Shown piece after piece: positions 1-9,354 of a stretch of DNA of 64,000 nucleotides; position 1 is the stretch's first letter, and each line of letters opens with the position of its first letter. Origin of the DNA: Paenirhizobium naphthalenivorans (lineage in GTDB: Bacteria > Pseudomonadota > Alphaproteobacteria > Rhizobiales > Rhizobiaceae); assembly GCF_007992095.1 (NCBI RefSeq), contig NZ_BJZP01000002.1:62001-126000 (forward strand). Reading direction: 5' to 3'. A program made the translations under genes and the position numbers. The notes under the pieces were generated by a model that searched no databases, was not told the DNA's origin, and saw only the letters and a program-made list of their open reading frames with translations.

Positions 1-1371
1 CGCTTCCATCAATTCGACAAACCATTCCGCCTCGTGACGGCTGCGGGCGAACGCATCATCGAGGCGCGCTGCAATCCGATGCCCGACAAGGGCTTTGTCG
101 CGACCTTCACCGACATCACCAGCCAGGTCGCCGCCGACAAGGCGCTGAAGCAGGCGAACGAAACACTGGAGCAGCGCGTTAGCGAGCGCACTGTGGAACT
201 GACGCGGGTCAACCATGCGCTCGCGGAGGCGCGCGCCGCGGCGGACGAAGCAAACATCGGAAAAACCCGATTTTTTGCCGCGGCGGGCCACGACATCCTC
301 CAGCCACTCAATGCCGCCCGACTCTATTCGTCTTCGCTGGTCGAAAGGCTTGGCGATTCATCCGACAGTTCGCTGGTGCGCAACATCGACTCCGCGCTGG
401 AATCAGTCGAGATCATCCTCGGCGCCGTGCTCGATATTTCCCGCCTGGACACCGGAGCAATGAAGCCACGGCTGGCCCAGGTGCCGCTTCAGGGATTGCT
501 TCAACGCATAGAAACGGACTTCGCGCCGATCGCACGTGAGAAAGACCTCAAGCTGGTCGTCATGCCAACCTCGCTGACGGTGCGCTCCGACCCGAACCTC
601 TTGCGTCGCCTAGTGCAGAACCTCGTTTCCAACGCGATCAAGTATACACCGTCCGGGCGCGTGTTGGTCGGCGCGCGACGGCACGGCGAGGAAGTCGTCA
701 TCCAGGTGATGGATTCCGGCATCGGCATCCCCCCGTCGAAGTTCCGCACCGTCTTCAAGGAATTCGCCCGACTGGAAGAGGGGATTCGAACGGCCTCCGG
801 TCTTGGCCTCGGGTTGTCGATCGTCGACCGCATCGCTCGCGTCCTCAATCATCCGGTGCAGCTTTCCTCCAAGCAGGGAAAGGGGACGACTTTTCGCGTC
901 GTTATGCCGCTCGACAAATCCGCACCTGTTGCGGCAACGGTGTCGGACATGCCGACAGGCACCAAGGCCGCCATACCTCTCAAGGGGTTGAGGGTTCTCT
1001 GCATCGACAACGAACCAAAGATCATCGAGGGTATGGAGCTTCTGCTTTCCGGCTGGGGCTGCACCGTTACCTCTGCCGGATCGGTCGAGGCGCTCGACGC
1101 GATCATTGCGACGGACAAGAGTCCGCCGGATGTCATCATTGCCGACTACCATCTCGGCGACGGCAGCGGCATAGGTGCGATTCTGCGCCTGCGGGCGCTT
1201 TACAAGAGCGATTCCATTCCCGCCCTGCTCATTACCGCCGACCGGACTGCGGAAGTCCGGGCGGAAGCCGAGCGGCAGAACATCGCCTTTCAGCACAAAC
1301 CTGTACGGCCCGCGGCACTCCGCGCTTTCATCACCCAGGTCTCGGCAGTCAAGCAAACCGCTGCCGAATAG
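1..1371 (+). CDS. Hybrid sensor histidine kinase/response regulator (5' partial)
   Basis: The reading frame is open from the first base, so the N-terminus lies outside the window; 456 residues are visible. The order is: the end of a PAS-like domain (FTDIT), a short coiled coil, a HisKA domain with the motif GHDILQPLN (phospho-acceptor His at nt 289-291), and an HATPase_c domain with N box NLVSNAIKY (about nt 616-645), G1 DSGIGIP (712-732) and G2 GLGLGLSIV (799-825). A C-terminal receiver domain follows, with Asp in IIADYHL at nt 1144-1146. This is the layout of hybrid kinases that pass phosphate internally to a fused receiver. No transmembrane segment is visible in this part, so the sensed signal is unknown. 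The next gene on the same strand starts more than 120 bp downstream and is probably separate. Confidence 0.9.
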   Translation, partial: RFHQFDKPFRLVTAAGERIIEARCNPMPDKGFVATFTDITSQVAADKALKQANETLEQRVSERTVELTRVNHALAEARAAADEANIGKTRFFAAAGHDILQPLNAARLYSSSLVERLGDSSDSSLVRNIDSALESVEIILGAVLDISRLDTGAMKPRLAQVPLQGLLQRIETDFAPIAREKDLKLVVMPTSLTVRSDPNLLRRLVQNLVSNAIKYTPSGRVLVGARRHGEEVVIQVMDSGIGIPPSKFRTVFKEFARLEEGIRTASGLGLGLSIVDRIARVLNHPVQLSSKQGKGTTFRVVMPLDKSAPVAATVSDMPTGTKAAIPLKGLRVLCIDNEPKIIEGMELLLSGWGCTVTSAGSVEALDAIIATDKSPPDVIIADYHLGDGSGIGAILRLRALYKSDSIPALLITADRTAEVRAEAERQNIAFQHKPVRPAALRAFITQVSAVKQTAAE

Positions 1372-1430
1372 GCAAGTGCGCACGGAATTGACTTGCATCA
1401 ATGTGACCGCATCGTAATTGATCGATACTT

Positions 1431-1436
1431 TATAAT
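1431..1436 (+). promoter_or_regulatory. Candidate -10 hexamer upstream of the BA14K gene
   Basis: A perfect TATAAT lies about 67 bp before the BA14K gene start, in an AT-richer spacer. I do not see a convincing -35 at 16-18 bp spacing, so this is a suggestion only. Confidence 0.3.
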
Positions 1437-1502
1437 GTTAGGCGTAATGCCTGACGTGATCCGTAACCGGCACTAGCCTGTTCTCGTGAGGAGGACTATG
1501 TG

Positions 1503-1949
1503 ATGCATAGCAAGACTTGGCGAATGGTCATGTTCGGACTGGCCTGCCTGAGTGCAATTAATCCGGCCTCGGCAACCCCAGCTGTCGCACCGATCCCTGA
1601 TCGCATTGCAAATCAAATCGAATCGACCGGCGCATTTATGCCTTCGCCTGCCATCAGCGACGGCGAGGTGCTGCTGGCCCAGTGGCCGCCACCTCCACCG
1701 CCTCAAGGCTGGAGACCTCCGCCACCACCGCCACCGCCAGGTTGGAGGCCTCCTCCGCCACCGCCACCAGTTTGGCGACCGGCGCCACCGCCGCCGGTCT
1801 GGGGGCGCCCGCCACCGCCGCCCGTGTGGGGTACGACGTCGGCTCATGTGCGCTGGTGCATGAACCGCTATCGGTCCTACAACCCACGCACTAACACCTA
1901 TCTCGGCTTTGACGGCCGCTACCACCGGTGCCGTAGCCCATATCGCTGA
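1503..1949 (+). CDS. BA14K-family exported protein with a proline-rich repeat region
   Basis: A small protein of 148 residues. An N-terminal signal peptide (hydrophobic MVMFGLACLSAI, then Ala-rich ASA) is followed by a low-complexity Pro/Trp repeat region (repeats of WRPPPPPPP type, about residues 60-108). The C-terminus has the BA14K signature: a Cys-containing RYRSYNP segment, then TYLGFDGRYHRC. BA14K proteins of Brucella and rhizobia are small envelope proteins, and lectin-like activity has been reported for the Brucella one; the function here is inferred. The strong Shine-Dalgarno GAGGAGGA at 1488-1495 sits 7 nt before this ATG. A GTG one codon upstream (1500) is also possible. Confidence 0.8.
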   Translation: MHSKTWRMVMFGLACLSAINPASATPAVAPIPDRIANQIESTGAFMPSPAISDGEVLLAQWPPPPPPQGWRPPPPPPPPGWRPPPPPPPVWRPAPPPPVWGRPPPPPVWGTTSAHVRWCMNRYRSYNPRTNTYLGFDGRYHRCRSPYR

Positions 1950-1978
1950 GGCAAGTGCCGGGACGTTGAGTGCTTGAA

Positions 1979-2006
1979 GGTCGCCGCTTTCCTGAAGGCG
2001 GCGACC
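1979..2006. terminator. Hairpin between convergent genes
   Basis: Perfect 9-bp stem (GGTCGCCGC pairing with GCGGCGACC) around a 10-nt centre, lying between the convergent BA14K and YiiX-like genes. No U-tract follows on either strand, so it is a probable but not canonical terminator. Confidence 0.45.
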
Positions 2007-2051
2007 GGTGGGGTTCAGATCTTTGCCACTTGGCAAGACGGCAGCGGTTTA

Positions 2052-3026
2052 TCAGCGGCTCAGGGCCGTTAGCTGCGGGGGGCGGTCCATGCGCGGCCAG
2101 GCGGTGGCGAGGTCTCGGACGGCCGCGTCTCGGCCCAGAATCTCCCAGCCATTCCGATCGGCCTTCACATAACGCTGGAAAGCAAAGGCGGTTCTACCCC
2201 GAATGGTCGCGGCGACGACCTCGTCGGGAAGGATGAGGCGCCGGCCATAGACTCGACGCGGCGGCAAGCGCATTTCCGGCAAGACCATGTTGACCAGCTC
2301 GGTGCAGAAAGTGCAGGCCGGCGTGTCGAGATCGAAATAGTAGTCGAACGGCATGCCGACGCGCTTGTAGAACTCTCCCAGGGCCTGGCGACGGCGCGCG
2401 GCGCTCAAGCCGGTCGGCCGCAACTGGACGATGGCATCGGCATTCAGCGCGAGCGGAGCCGTCGACAGATGCACACCCTTGTTGTCCGCCTCGATGAACA
2501 GGGCGCCGCTGCGGATCGCCTCATGGTACTTGCGGATGGCCGACGCATCCCAGACGCCCGCACGGCGCAATTGGCGCTCATTTCCGACATAGATGGCCAC
2601 ATGGCCAAAATGGCCCGGAATCGCATGCCCCGATAGCCGCCCCTTGTTGTTCACTGCAATGACGTCGAGCGGCTGAAGTTCGGCCAGGATGGCGTTGAGG
2701 GCCGGTTCATGGCGCAGCAGAAAGCCCTTGCGCCAAACCACCGCCGCGATCAACTTGCCGATCGTCGGCGCGAACGGTTCGGCCAAGGCGACGAGGCCTT
2801 TCGGATAGCGTTCCGGCTGCCGGCAGCAATCGCTAAGCGCGACGCTGCCGGGCCGTGAAGCGTCCGGCTGCGGCTTCGTGACCGTCGTGCAGGCCGATGC
2901 CAGCAGCACAAGCGCGAGAACGGCCACGCGCGTGGCCCAAAGACACTGCGACGCCGGTCGAGATACAGCCGACAGACTCTTGGCAAGCGGCACGCTTGAA
3001 ACGCGGCGCGGTAAGTTCATGAACAT
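2052..3026 (-). CDS. YiiX/YebB-like (permuted NlpC/P60) lipoprotein
   Basis: A 324-residue predicted lipoprotein. A long basic N-region precedes a hydrophobic stretch ending in the lipobox LLASAC (Cys at about residue 46). The body resembles the YiiX/YebB-like family (DUF830), circularly permuted papain-fold cysteine peptidases or amidases. It has the expected His in GHVAIYVG (about residues 139-146) and, further on, Cys in the motif CTELV (about residues 240-244). In this family the His-containing motif precedes the Cys because of the permutation. Substrate unknown; cell-wall peptide or lipid amide bonds are possible. It is transcribed alone. Start codons at 3026 and 3020 (ATG) are both possible, and neither has a clear ribosome site. 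Confidence 0.75.
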   Translation of the reverse strand: MFMNLPRRVSSVPLAKSLSAVSRPASQCLWATRVAVLALVLLASACTTVTKPQPDASRPGSVALSDCCRQPERYPKGLVALAEPFAPTIGKLIAAVVWRKGFLLRHEPALNAILAELQPLDVIAVNNKGRLSGHAIPGHFGHVAIYVGNERQLRRAGVWDASAIRKYHEAIRSGALFIEADNKGVHLSTAPLALNADAIVQLRPTGLSAARRRQALGEFYKRVGMPFDYYFDLDTPACTFCTELVNMVLPEMRLPPRRVYGRRLILPDEVVAATIRGRTAFAFQRYVKADRNGWEILGRDAAVRDLATAWPRMDRPPQLTALSR

Positions 3027-3183
3027 GCAGAAGCCGAGCCTGTCCTACCCCCTGCGCGAACCCCGATCCCGCGCCGGCAGCTTTTATTCCGATTTATGCA
3101 AATAACTAAACGGAGACGGAAGGCAAATCAATCCGTGATACAGCTGGACAGGTGCCCTGACATCCGCCGTGCTCGCCGCAGCG

Positions 3184-4671
3184 TCACCAAGACTTCAGAG
3201 CTCTCAGCGTCGGGGTCTTCTTGAGCATGTGCTCGTCCATGCGGGCGAGCAGGCGGTCCAACAGTTCGACGGCCTGACCGACCGCCGGCCCCTTGTTCAG
3301 CATGACGCACTCTGCCCGAGCGGCCATGGCCGCATCGGTCATTTCTCCGCGGGTCGGAATACCCTCGCGCACCAGATCCTCCAGCACCTGCGTCGCCCAG
3401 ACCACCGGCACCGACGCAGCCTCGCTGATCCACAGGATCTCCTCCTGCATTTCCGCCAGCCGCTCGAAGCCTATCTCGGCGGCTAGGTCGCCGCGCGCGA
3501 TCATCACACCAAAGGGGCCGCGTCGGCGTGCCCGGGCGATCAGGGCCGGCAGGTTCCGCACCGCTTCTGGTTGCTCTATTTTGGCGATCACGCCAAGCGT
3601 GCGGTCGGCCATGCCGTGACGCGCCAGCATGGCGTCGAGCAGATCGATGTCTTCGGGGCGGCTAACGAAGGAATAGCCGATCATGTCCGCGCACTCGATC
3701 ACGGTGACGAGATCAGACTCGTCCTTGGCAGTGAGCGGTGACAGACCAAGCGCGGTGTCCGGCAGATTGATGCCCTTCTCCGGCTTCAGCTTCGAGCCGC
3801 GCGCCTTTGTCCGTTCGACCCGCACCACTGCCTCACCGTCCCCGAGGCTTTCCACAACCGCCTCCAGCTTGCCATCGTCATAACGCACGCGATCGCCAAC
3901 CGAGAGGCGCGTCACCATCTCTGGCAGCGACACGCCCGCCGAATAGAGCACCTCCGCACAGGTTCTCGGTACGCCCGATGCAACAAGGCGGATCCGGTCG
4001 CCCGCCTGGAGACGGGCCTTCTTGTCGGGTAGGACCACGGCAGTCGTACGGATCTTCGGTCCGGCGATGTCCATCAGCACAGTGATGTCGCGACCGGTCT
4101 CGACAGCGGCCGCGCGGGCGAAGCCAGCCATGGCGCGCCAGGCATCAGGTCCATCATGGGCGCAATTGATGCGTGCTACATCCATGCCACGACGGGCAAG
4201 ATCAAGAATGAAGTCGGGGCTCTCCGCCGCCTCGCTTGGCAGTGTGACCATGATCCGCGTACGCCGATGGGCTGGCGGTTTACCGAACAGGGACGCTGAC
4301 GCTTCATCAAGGCGGGCTTCGCCGCGGAAAAATTCCGCCTCCGACGGCATGGCGACCGGGCTTTTGCGGCCTGCGAGGGCCGCCAGCGCCCCGATCACTG
4401 CGTCCAACGTAGGCAAAACCCGACTTTCGAGGCGTCCGAGCGACGACAGACCGAGGGACATCAGCCGCCGCTGGAGCGGGCGGAGGTCATGATGGCGCAG
4501 ACACAGATAGTGGGCCAGGTTGACAACCGCCGGGTCGACAGGCTCTCCGCCGCCGGCAAAGCTGGCGATCAACGGCACTGCAGCCTCAATGACCGCAGCG
4601 CGAAGCGCCAGCACGTCATCGAGCAAAGCGGAGGCTTGCTGTTCCTCATGACGGAATTCCTGAATGTTCAT
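3184..4671 (-). CDS. Pyruvate kinase-like protein lacking the C-terminal regulatory domain
   Basis: 495 residues. From about residue 140 it carries pyruvate kinase barrel motifs: RIMVTLPSE, GMDVARINCAHD, LMDIAGPKIRT, KGINLPD, VIAKIEQPEAV (catalytic Lys region), MIARGDLAAEI, and WATQVLEDL followed by PTRGEMTDAA. The chain stops just after the barrel, so the C-terminal allosteric domain of standard enzymes is absent. In its place is an N-terminal extension of about 140 residues that I do not recognise. Activity as a true pyruvate kinase is uncertain. The start at 4671 is preferred because AGGAG lies 9 nt upstream; the ATG at 4680 directly abuts that ribosome site. It is followed at some distance by a divergently unrelated GH32 gene on the same strand. 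Confidence 0.75.
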   Translation of the reverse strand: MNIQEFRHEEQQASALLDDVLALRAAVIEAAVPLIASFAGGGEPVDPAVVNLAHYLCLRHHDLRPLQRRLMSLGLSSLGRLESRVLPTLDAVIGALAALAGRKSPVAMPSEAEFFRGEARLDEASASLFGKPPAHRRTRIMVTLPSEAAESPDFILDLARRGMDVARINCAHDGPDAWRAMAGFARAAAVETGRDITVLMDIAGPKIRTTAVVLPDKKARLQAGDRIRLVASGVPRTCAEVLYSAGVSLPEMVTRLSVGDRVRYDDGKLEAVVESLGDGEAVVRVERTKARGSKLKPEKGINLPDTALGLSPLTAKDESDLVTVIECADMIGYSFVSRPEDIDLLDAMLARHGMADRTLGVIAKIEQPEAVRNLPALIARARRRGPFGVMIARGDLAAEIGFERLAEMQEEILWISEAASVPVVWATQVLEDLVREGIPTRGEMTDAAMAARAECVMLNKGPAVGQAVELLDRLLARMDEHMLKKTPTLRALKSW

Positions 4672-4945
4672 GCGCGACATCTCCTGCCCCGGGCTTATCC
4701 TGCCACGGGACCGGCACCCTGTGCGCACGGTCGGTATGGGAGTTTCGGAGCGAGCCCGTCTTCCTTTCTAACCGCTGCACTTGACCGATATGTGACGAAA
4801 CTCGCACAGGTCGACCAGCCGCGAAAGAGTACTTTCTTCTACGGGCAGATGGCGCCAAGGGCAAAACCCACGCGAACTCCGTTTGGGCGCCCTCAGGATC
4901 ACCCGCACCGGTCCCGCAAGCGTCAGGGTGGAACAGGTTCGCCAT

Positions 4946-6652
4946 TCAGAGGCGCAATGCCCAGATTGTCGCATGGCGGATGGCGTCGGGAGAAGCCGAC
5001 AGGCGTGCCGAGCTGACCGGCTCGAAGCCATCCACGCGCTTGGTTCCCGCGATCCGGCCACCGTCGGCGAAAACTTCGATTGATCCATAATCGAGGAAGA
5101 TGCGCAGGCGCTGCACTTGTGCGCCTTCCACGATATAGCGAGGCGATGCCCGGTCGGGACTGCCATAACGCAACCAGAGTCCCGTTTCGTCCTGGACCAA
5201 GCCGAGAGCGACATGTGGATGTTCGAGCGTCAGATCGAACGCCAGGCCCGGTTCATTCAGATCGAACAGTATTTCCACCGCCCCGTTCAAGAACGTGACC
5301 ACTTCACCCTTCGCCAATCGGGTGCGGTCGAGAATATGGCTCCTCAGGCTTTCGGCCGCACCGATCGGCGGGGTCAACAATTGCCCGTCCTCGAGCTTCA
5401 GTGTGCGTGGCAAGGTCATGGCCGAGGGGAAATCAACCGCGGGGCCGGTATCGGCCCAATTGCCGAGCCAGCCGATGCCGACCGGTATGGCTCCATCGAC
5501 AAAGGCCTGGAAGGCATAGTTGTCGGTGATGAAATCGAGCTCGCGGCTAAACTCCCGGGAAAAGCTCCGACCGTCAAACCAGCCGACTTCCACCATCGTC
5601 AGGTTGCGACGTCCCGTTCGCTCGTCTGTACTGTTCATCAAGCCGTAGATCAGCGCCCAGCGGGCCGCAGGGTCCGTCGTTTCGCCATCAAGCGGCAGCA
5701 GACACGGGCACTCGATCGCTGTTGTCCGGTGGCGGGTCTCGATCAAGAGCTTGCCGACATAGGTCCAGCCGCCGGCCGCCTGCGGGTCCTCCGTCTCGTA
5801 GAGCAGGATCACCCCACCCTCGTCGCTCTGACTGCCGAGCAACATTTTCCACCGGCCGTCCGGCCCCTTGAAAACGTAAGGGTCGCGAAAATCGAGCGTC
5901 AGTCCCTCATCTTGCGGACGGTGCGGCAGGATTACCGTCGCCTCGCCGGCGGTGAAGAGATCGGCGGAAACCGCCGACATCTGGATCTCCTGTTCAGGCT
6001 GACGCCCGCTCACCTTGTCGGTGAAGAAGACCCGGATACCCGGTCCGCTGGGCAAAGGGATGGCCGAGCCGGAGAAGGCGCCGCCGCGTTTATCGGGACG
6101 GGCAGAGAGATCTTCCGAGGGGAAGAGAAAGACCGGCAGATGCCGCCAGCGCAAGTAATCAGACGAAACCGCATGGCCCCAATGCATGTTGTTCCACATC
6201 CGACCATGGGAATAATGCTGATAAAACAAATGGGGCCGTCCGCCGAAACGGCCGAAACCATTCGGATCGTTCATCCAACCGAAGGGCGGGCGGAAATGAT
6301 AGGAGGCCGGCAGGTCCGGCGCAGCGTTGACCGGATTGGTATGAAGGACTGTGATCCCCGTTTCCAACACATCGGCCGGCGTGAACCAGTAGGCGACCGA
6401 GACGGAGGTGACTGCCGTGTCATAGCGAAGTTCGAGGTGGCCACCGCCGAACACATGATAGATGCGGAAGGAATTCTCCTCGGCATTGACCGCATGCACC
6501 TCGCCGAACTTGCCGCCATCACTGTGGAGCGAAACGGAACCGGCCGTGCCCGGCTCAACCGCCTTCAGCCAAAGATGCAGTGTTGCGTTCACCGGAAGAT
6601 CGGCGGGAATGACCTTGAGCGTCGCAGGCTCCGCAGTCGAATTGCTGTCCAT
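4946..6652 (-). CDS. Glycoside hydrolase family 32 (beta-fructosidase/levanase type)
   Basis: 568 residues. The GH32 signature WMNDPNG is at about residues 126-132, with Asp129 the predicted nucleophile. An RDP motif (FRDPYVF, near residue 254) and an EC motif (ECPCLL, near residue 312; acid/base Glu) follow, then a C-terminal beta-sandwich. The family hydrolyses sucrose, inulin or levan. About 110 residues precede the five-bladed propeller and may be an accessory beta-domain. No signal peptide is seen, so a cytoplasmic substrate such as sucrose is likely. No sugar transporter or LacI regulator is adjacent. The start is ATG 6652 (AGGAG 11 nt upstream); TTG 6658 (5 nt spacing) is also credible. 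Confidence 0.88.
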   Translation of the reverse strand: MDSNSTAEPATLKVIPADLPVNATLHLWLKAVEPGTAGSVSLHSDGGKFGEVHAVNAEENSFRIYHVFGGGHLELRYDTAVTSVSVAYWFTPADVLETGITVLHTNPVNAAPDLPASYHFRPPFGWMNDPNGFGRFGGRPHLFYQHYSHGRMWNNMHWGHAVSSDYLRWRHLPVFLFPSEDLSARPDKRGGAFSGSAIPLPSGPGIRVFFTDKVSGRQPEQEIQMSAVSADLFTAGEATVILPHRPQDEGLTLDFRDPYVFKGPDGRWKMLLGSQSDEGGVILLYETEDPQAAGGWTYVGKLLIETRHRTTAIECPCLLPLDGETTDPAARWALIYGLMNSTDERTGRRNLTMVEVGWFDGRSFSREFSRELDFITDNYAFQAFVDGAIPVGIGWLGNWADTGPAVDFPSAMTLPRTLKLEDGQLLTPPIGAAESLRSHILDRTRLAKGEVVTFLNGAVEILFDLNEPGLAFDLTLEHPHVALGLVQDETGLWLRYGSPDRASPRYIVEGAQVQRLRIFLDYGSIEVFADGGRIAGTKRVDGFEPVSSARLSASPDAIRHATIWALRL

Positions 6653-6867
6653 GGTCAATGACGCTCCTATTTGCTCTGGAAATCAGCGACACGCTGCTTC
6701 ATCGGGATATGCCCTCTCGCTGGATCTTGATGATCCCCGCAGCCAGGTCGCGCGCGGGTCCACTTGCGGGTTCTTGAGGGCGCGCAAAGCCGAGATCGGG
6801 AACATCGGTTTGCCTCCGTTTGAGGGGACTATCTGGCTAACGCTCCGGTCTCCGATCTGGTTCCCAT

Positions 6868-7887
6868 TTACATGCCAAGCCGCAAGGTCTCGCCGATCCG
6901 GAGAACAGACGCCCGCGCCTGCCCGTGAGTTGCGGCCAGAAAGCGTTCGGCCGGTGCGCGCAGCGGCTCGGGCGACAGGGCAAACGTACCCCAGTGAATC
7001 CCAATGCCGACGGAGGCATGCACGTCGCGCAGGATATCGGCGGCATGTTCCGGTGTCGAGTGCATGTCGGCCACCAGCGGCAAGGGCTCGAAGGCACCGA
7101 TCGGCACCAGCGCCAGATCATAGGGGCCATGCGTCCGGCCGATCTCGTTGAAGACGGGGCCATAGGCGCTGTCGCCAACAAAGAGTGCAGCGCGACCAGC
7201 GACGCGGATGTCCCAGGAATAAGCGTCACCGTCGAGCTTGGCGAGAAGGTTGCGGCGCGTGCCGTGCACGGCGGGGAGCGCGGTGATCCGCGCCCGGCCG
7301 GCGACAAGCGTCGCACCGATCACCGGGTGTTCCACACTGGCGAAACCGGCATCCTGTCCATAGCGTTCCAGCCCGTCCGGAAGAACTATCCGCGCTTTCG
7401 GAAACCGCTTGGCCAGCGCCTTCAGCGACGGCGTATGCAGGTGGTCGTAATCACCGTGGGAGATGACGACGATGTCGATCGGCGGCAGGTCGTCCAGTCC
7501 AATCGGCGGGGCGGCGTGGCGGTGCGGCAGGGGACTTGTCAGCGAGAAACCGACAGGGAAAACGGGGTCGGTCAGGATCGCAACGCCGCCGAACCGCAGC
7601 AGCACGGTCGAATGACCAAGCCAGGTGACGGTGTCCCCACGGGTGTGCAGGCCCGCCAGCGCCTGTTTCCGGTCGAGCACCAGGCCTTCGGCGGCTTCGG
7701 CGCGGCGGACATAGAGGCCAGTCGCTATGCCCAGATGGTGAAGCGCCAGACCGGCGGAACGCAGGCCCGGCGGCAGGAGACCGGGGGGATCGCCTTCGCT
7801 GGAGGCTGTGCCATGGCAGGCCGACAGCATCACGGCGAGCAGGCCGGCGGCGAGGAAACGCGGCAAGAGGCATGGCAGAAGGCGCAT
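6868..7887 (-). CDS. MBL-fold metallohydrolase, predicted lipoprotein
   Basis: 339 residues from this start. The N-terminus MRLLPCLLPRFLAAG leads to a lipobox-like AVMLSAC (Cys about residue 24), so the protein is probably lipid-anchored in the periplasm. The metallo-beta-lactamase core has WLGHST, LTDPVF, the metal motif SHGDYDHL (HxxxDH variant), VHGTRR, FVGDSAYG and a late IHWGTF. This set matches the UlaG/RomA/NAPE-PLD-like branch of zinc hydrolases. The substrate is unknown; phospholipid-type substrates are known for NAPE-PLD relatives. In-frame ATGs at 7962 and 8034 would give longer forms without an ideal signal peptide. It is transcribed away from the GDPD gene, with which it shares the upstream region. 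Confidence 0.8.
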   Translation of the reverse strand: MRLLPCLLPRFLAAGLLAVMLSACHGTASSEGDPPGLLPPGLRSAGLALHHLGIATGLYVRRAEAAEGLVLDRKQALAGLHTRGDTVTWLGHSTVLLRFGGVAILTDPVFPVGFSLTSPLPHRHAAPPIGLDDLPPIDIVVISHGDYDHLHTPSLKALAKRFPKARIVLPDGLERYGQDAGFASVEHPVIGATLVAGRARITALPAVHGTRRNLLAKLDGDAYSWDIRVAGRAALFVGDSAYGPVFNEIGRTHGPYDLALVPIGAFEPLPLVADMHSTPEHAADILRDVHASVGIGIHWGTFALSPEPLRAPAERFLAATHGQARASVLRIGETLRLGM

Positions 7888-8063
7888 CGCGAGGGACGCC
7901 GGGCGGTGCTGCCTGCCGGTGGCGCATCGCGCGCCGACGGCACGCTTCCCCCACTGTCTCATGTCGCCCCCGCAAGCCAAGTCCGGTCCCGCCCCATTGA
8001 GCCGGATCGCCGGGCGGTTTGCAAGCGCCAACACGTTGCGGCGGGCCTGTCGCCTTCATGGAT

Positions 8064-8092
8064 CCGTCACCATTTGTTCATCAGCCTGTGAT
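8064..8092 (+). promoter_or_regulatory. Candidate weak Pho box series before the GDPD gene
   Basis: Three heptamers at exact 11-bp intervals resemble the PhoB half-site CTGTCAT: CCGTCAC (8064), TGTTCAT (8075) and CTGTGAT (8086). The match is imperfect, but the spacing and the downstream phosphodiesterase make PhoB control plausible. Confidence 0.3.
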
Positions 8093-8140
8093 GACACGGA
8101 TCTATCGCGGTCGAAGGAAACCTACCGACCAGGAACCACC

Positions 8141-9172
8141 ATGCGCCTGACCGCCCCGATCCTTGCCGCGTTTTTCGCTCTCTTCCCCCTCCTGCCCTCC
8201 GACGCCTCTATCCCCCAAGCCGACCATGCCGGGCTGGTCCGCGCGCGGCTGATGGACGCCAACCGGTGGCGCGACCATGTCATGGTGGTGGCGCATCGGG
8301 CCGGATGGAAGGAAGGCGGCCAGGAGGTGCGGGCGGAAAACTCGAAGGCGGCGATCGATCATGCCGCGGCGATCGGGGTGGAGATGGTCGAACTCGACGT
8401 GCGCCGCACCAGAGACGGCGCGCTGGTGGTGATGCATGACGCGACGCTGGAGCGGACGACGACCTGCCGGGGTGCGGTCGCCGATTTCATGCTCGACGCG
8501 CTCAAGGCCTGCCGGCTTGTCGTCGAGGGCACGGGGATCGTCACCGACGAGCCGGTGCCGACGCTGGTCGACATGCTGTCCCATGCGAAGGGCCGGATTC
8601 TCGTCAATATCGACAACAAGCTCGAGCCGGAGGACCTGGTCGAGATCGTTGCGACCGCGCGCGGGCTTGGCATGGCGGACGGCATTCTGATCAAGACGCC
8701 GATCTGGAACGACGAGCGGCTGGCGCGGGCGCGGACCGTGCTCGACCGGATCGGCCCGGACGTCGCCTTCATGCCGATCCTGGCCGACGACGCGGTGCGC
8801 GATGCCGGTTTCGTCGACAAGGTAGCCAGGGCCTTTGGCCCGAGTGCGGCCGAAATGATCCACTGGCACCGGCAGGCCTCCGAGCCGTTGACCGGGGCCG
8901 GCGGGCCGCTTTTCTCGGCCCAGTCGCGGGCGGCGGCCGTGCGCGGCAATTTCCACATGTGGATCAACACCTATCAGATCACCGATCGACCCGAGGGCAT
9001 GGTCGCCGGCGGGCGCGGCGACGGGCTGGCCTTTGCCGGCGGCGATCCGCAGGCGGTCTACGGCTTCTGGATCGATCGCGGCGCGACCATCATCCAGACC
9101 GACGAGCCCAAGGCGGTGATCGACTGGCTGGCCCGCAACGGCTATCGCCGCGGCTATGGCGCCGGGAGCTGA
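8141..9172 (+). CDS. Exported glycerophosphodiester phosphodiesterase (GDPD family)
   Basis: 343 residues with an N-terminal signal peptide (MRLTAPILAAFFALFPLLPS, then an Ala-containing cleavage region). The GDPD fold is shown by VVAHRAGW (catalytic His-Arg), EN in RAENSKAAI, VELDVRRTRDG (metal-binding Glu/Asp), VVMHDATLERTT (second His), and a late IQTDEP. It would release glycerol 3-phosphate from deacylated phospholipids in the periplasm, a common phosphate-scavenging step. AGGAA lies 5 nt before the ATG. A weak Pho box series lies upstream. It is transcribed alone and diverges from the MBL-fold lipoprotein. Confidence 0.87.
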   Translation: MRLTAPILAAFFALFPLLPSDASIPQADHAGLVRARLMDANRWRDHVMVVAHRAGWKEGGQEVRAENSKAAIDHAAAIGVEMVELDVRRTRDGALVVMHDATLERTTTCRGAVADFMLDALKACRLVVEGTGIVTDEPVPTLVDMLSHAKGRILVNIDNKLEPEDLVEIVATARGLGMADGILIKTPIWNDERLARARTVLDRIGPDVAFMPILADDAVRDAGFVDKVARAFGPSAAEMIHWHRQASEPLTGAGGPLFSAQSRAAAVRGNFHMWINTYQITDRPEGMVAGGRGDGLAFAGGDPQAVYGFWIDRGATIIQTDEPKAVIDWLARNGYRRGYGAGS

Positions 9173-9354
9173 AACGCCGTCCATCTGCGGGGAAATCCCC
9201 CCGTCCTCTCTCCGCCCTCTCCCTCCCCGGCATGGGCCTCGCCGGCATCGGGCGTGGCCTGCCCCGGCATCACTTCCCCGGCAACACTGGCCTTCGGCAT
9301 GACCGGCCTTGCGCCTTGGCGCACCTGCGGCATCCGCCGCCATGCCCGCGTGCG

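Noticed and set aside
4815-4840. Short GAAAG...CTTTC dyad between the pyruvate-kinase-like and GH32 genes
   Set aside because: Too short and unplaced relative to either promoter to call an operator.
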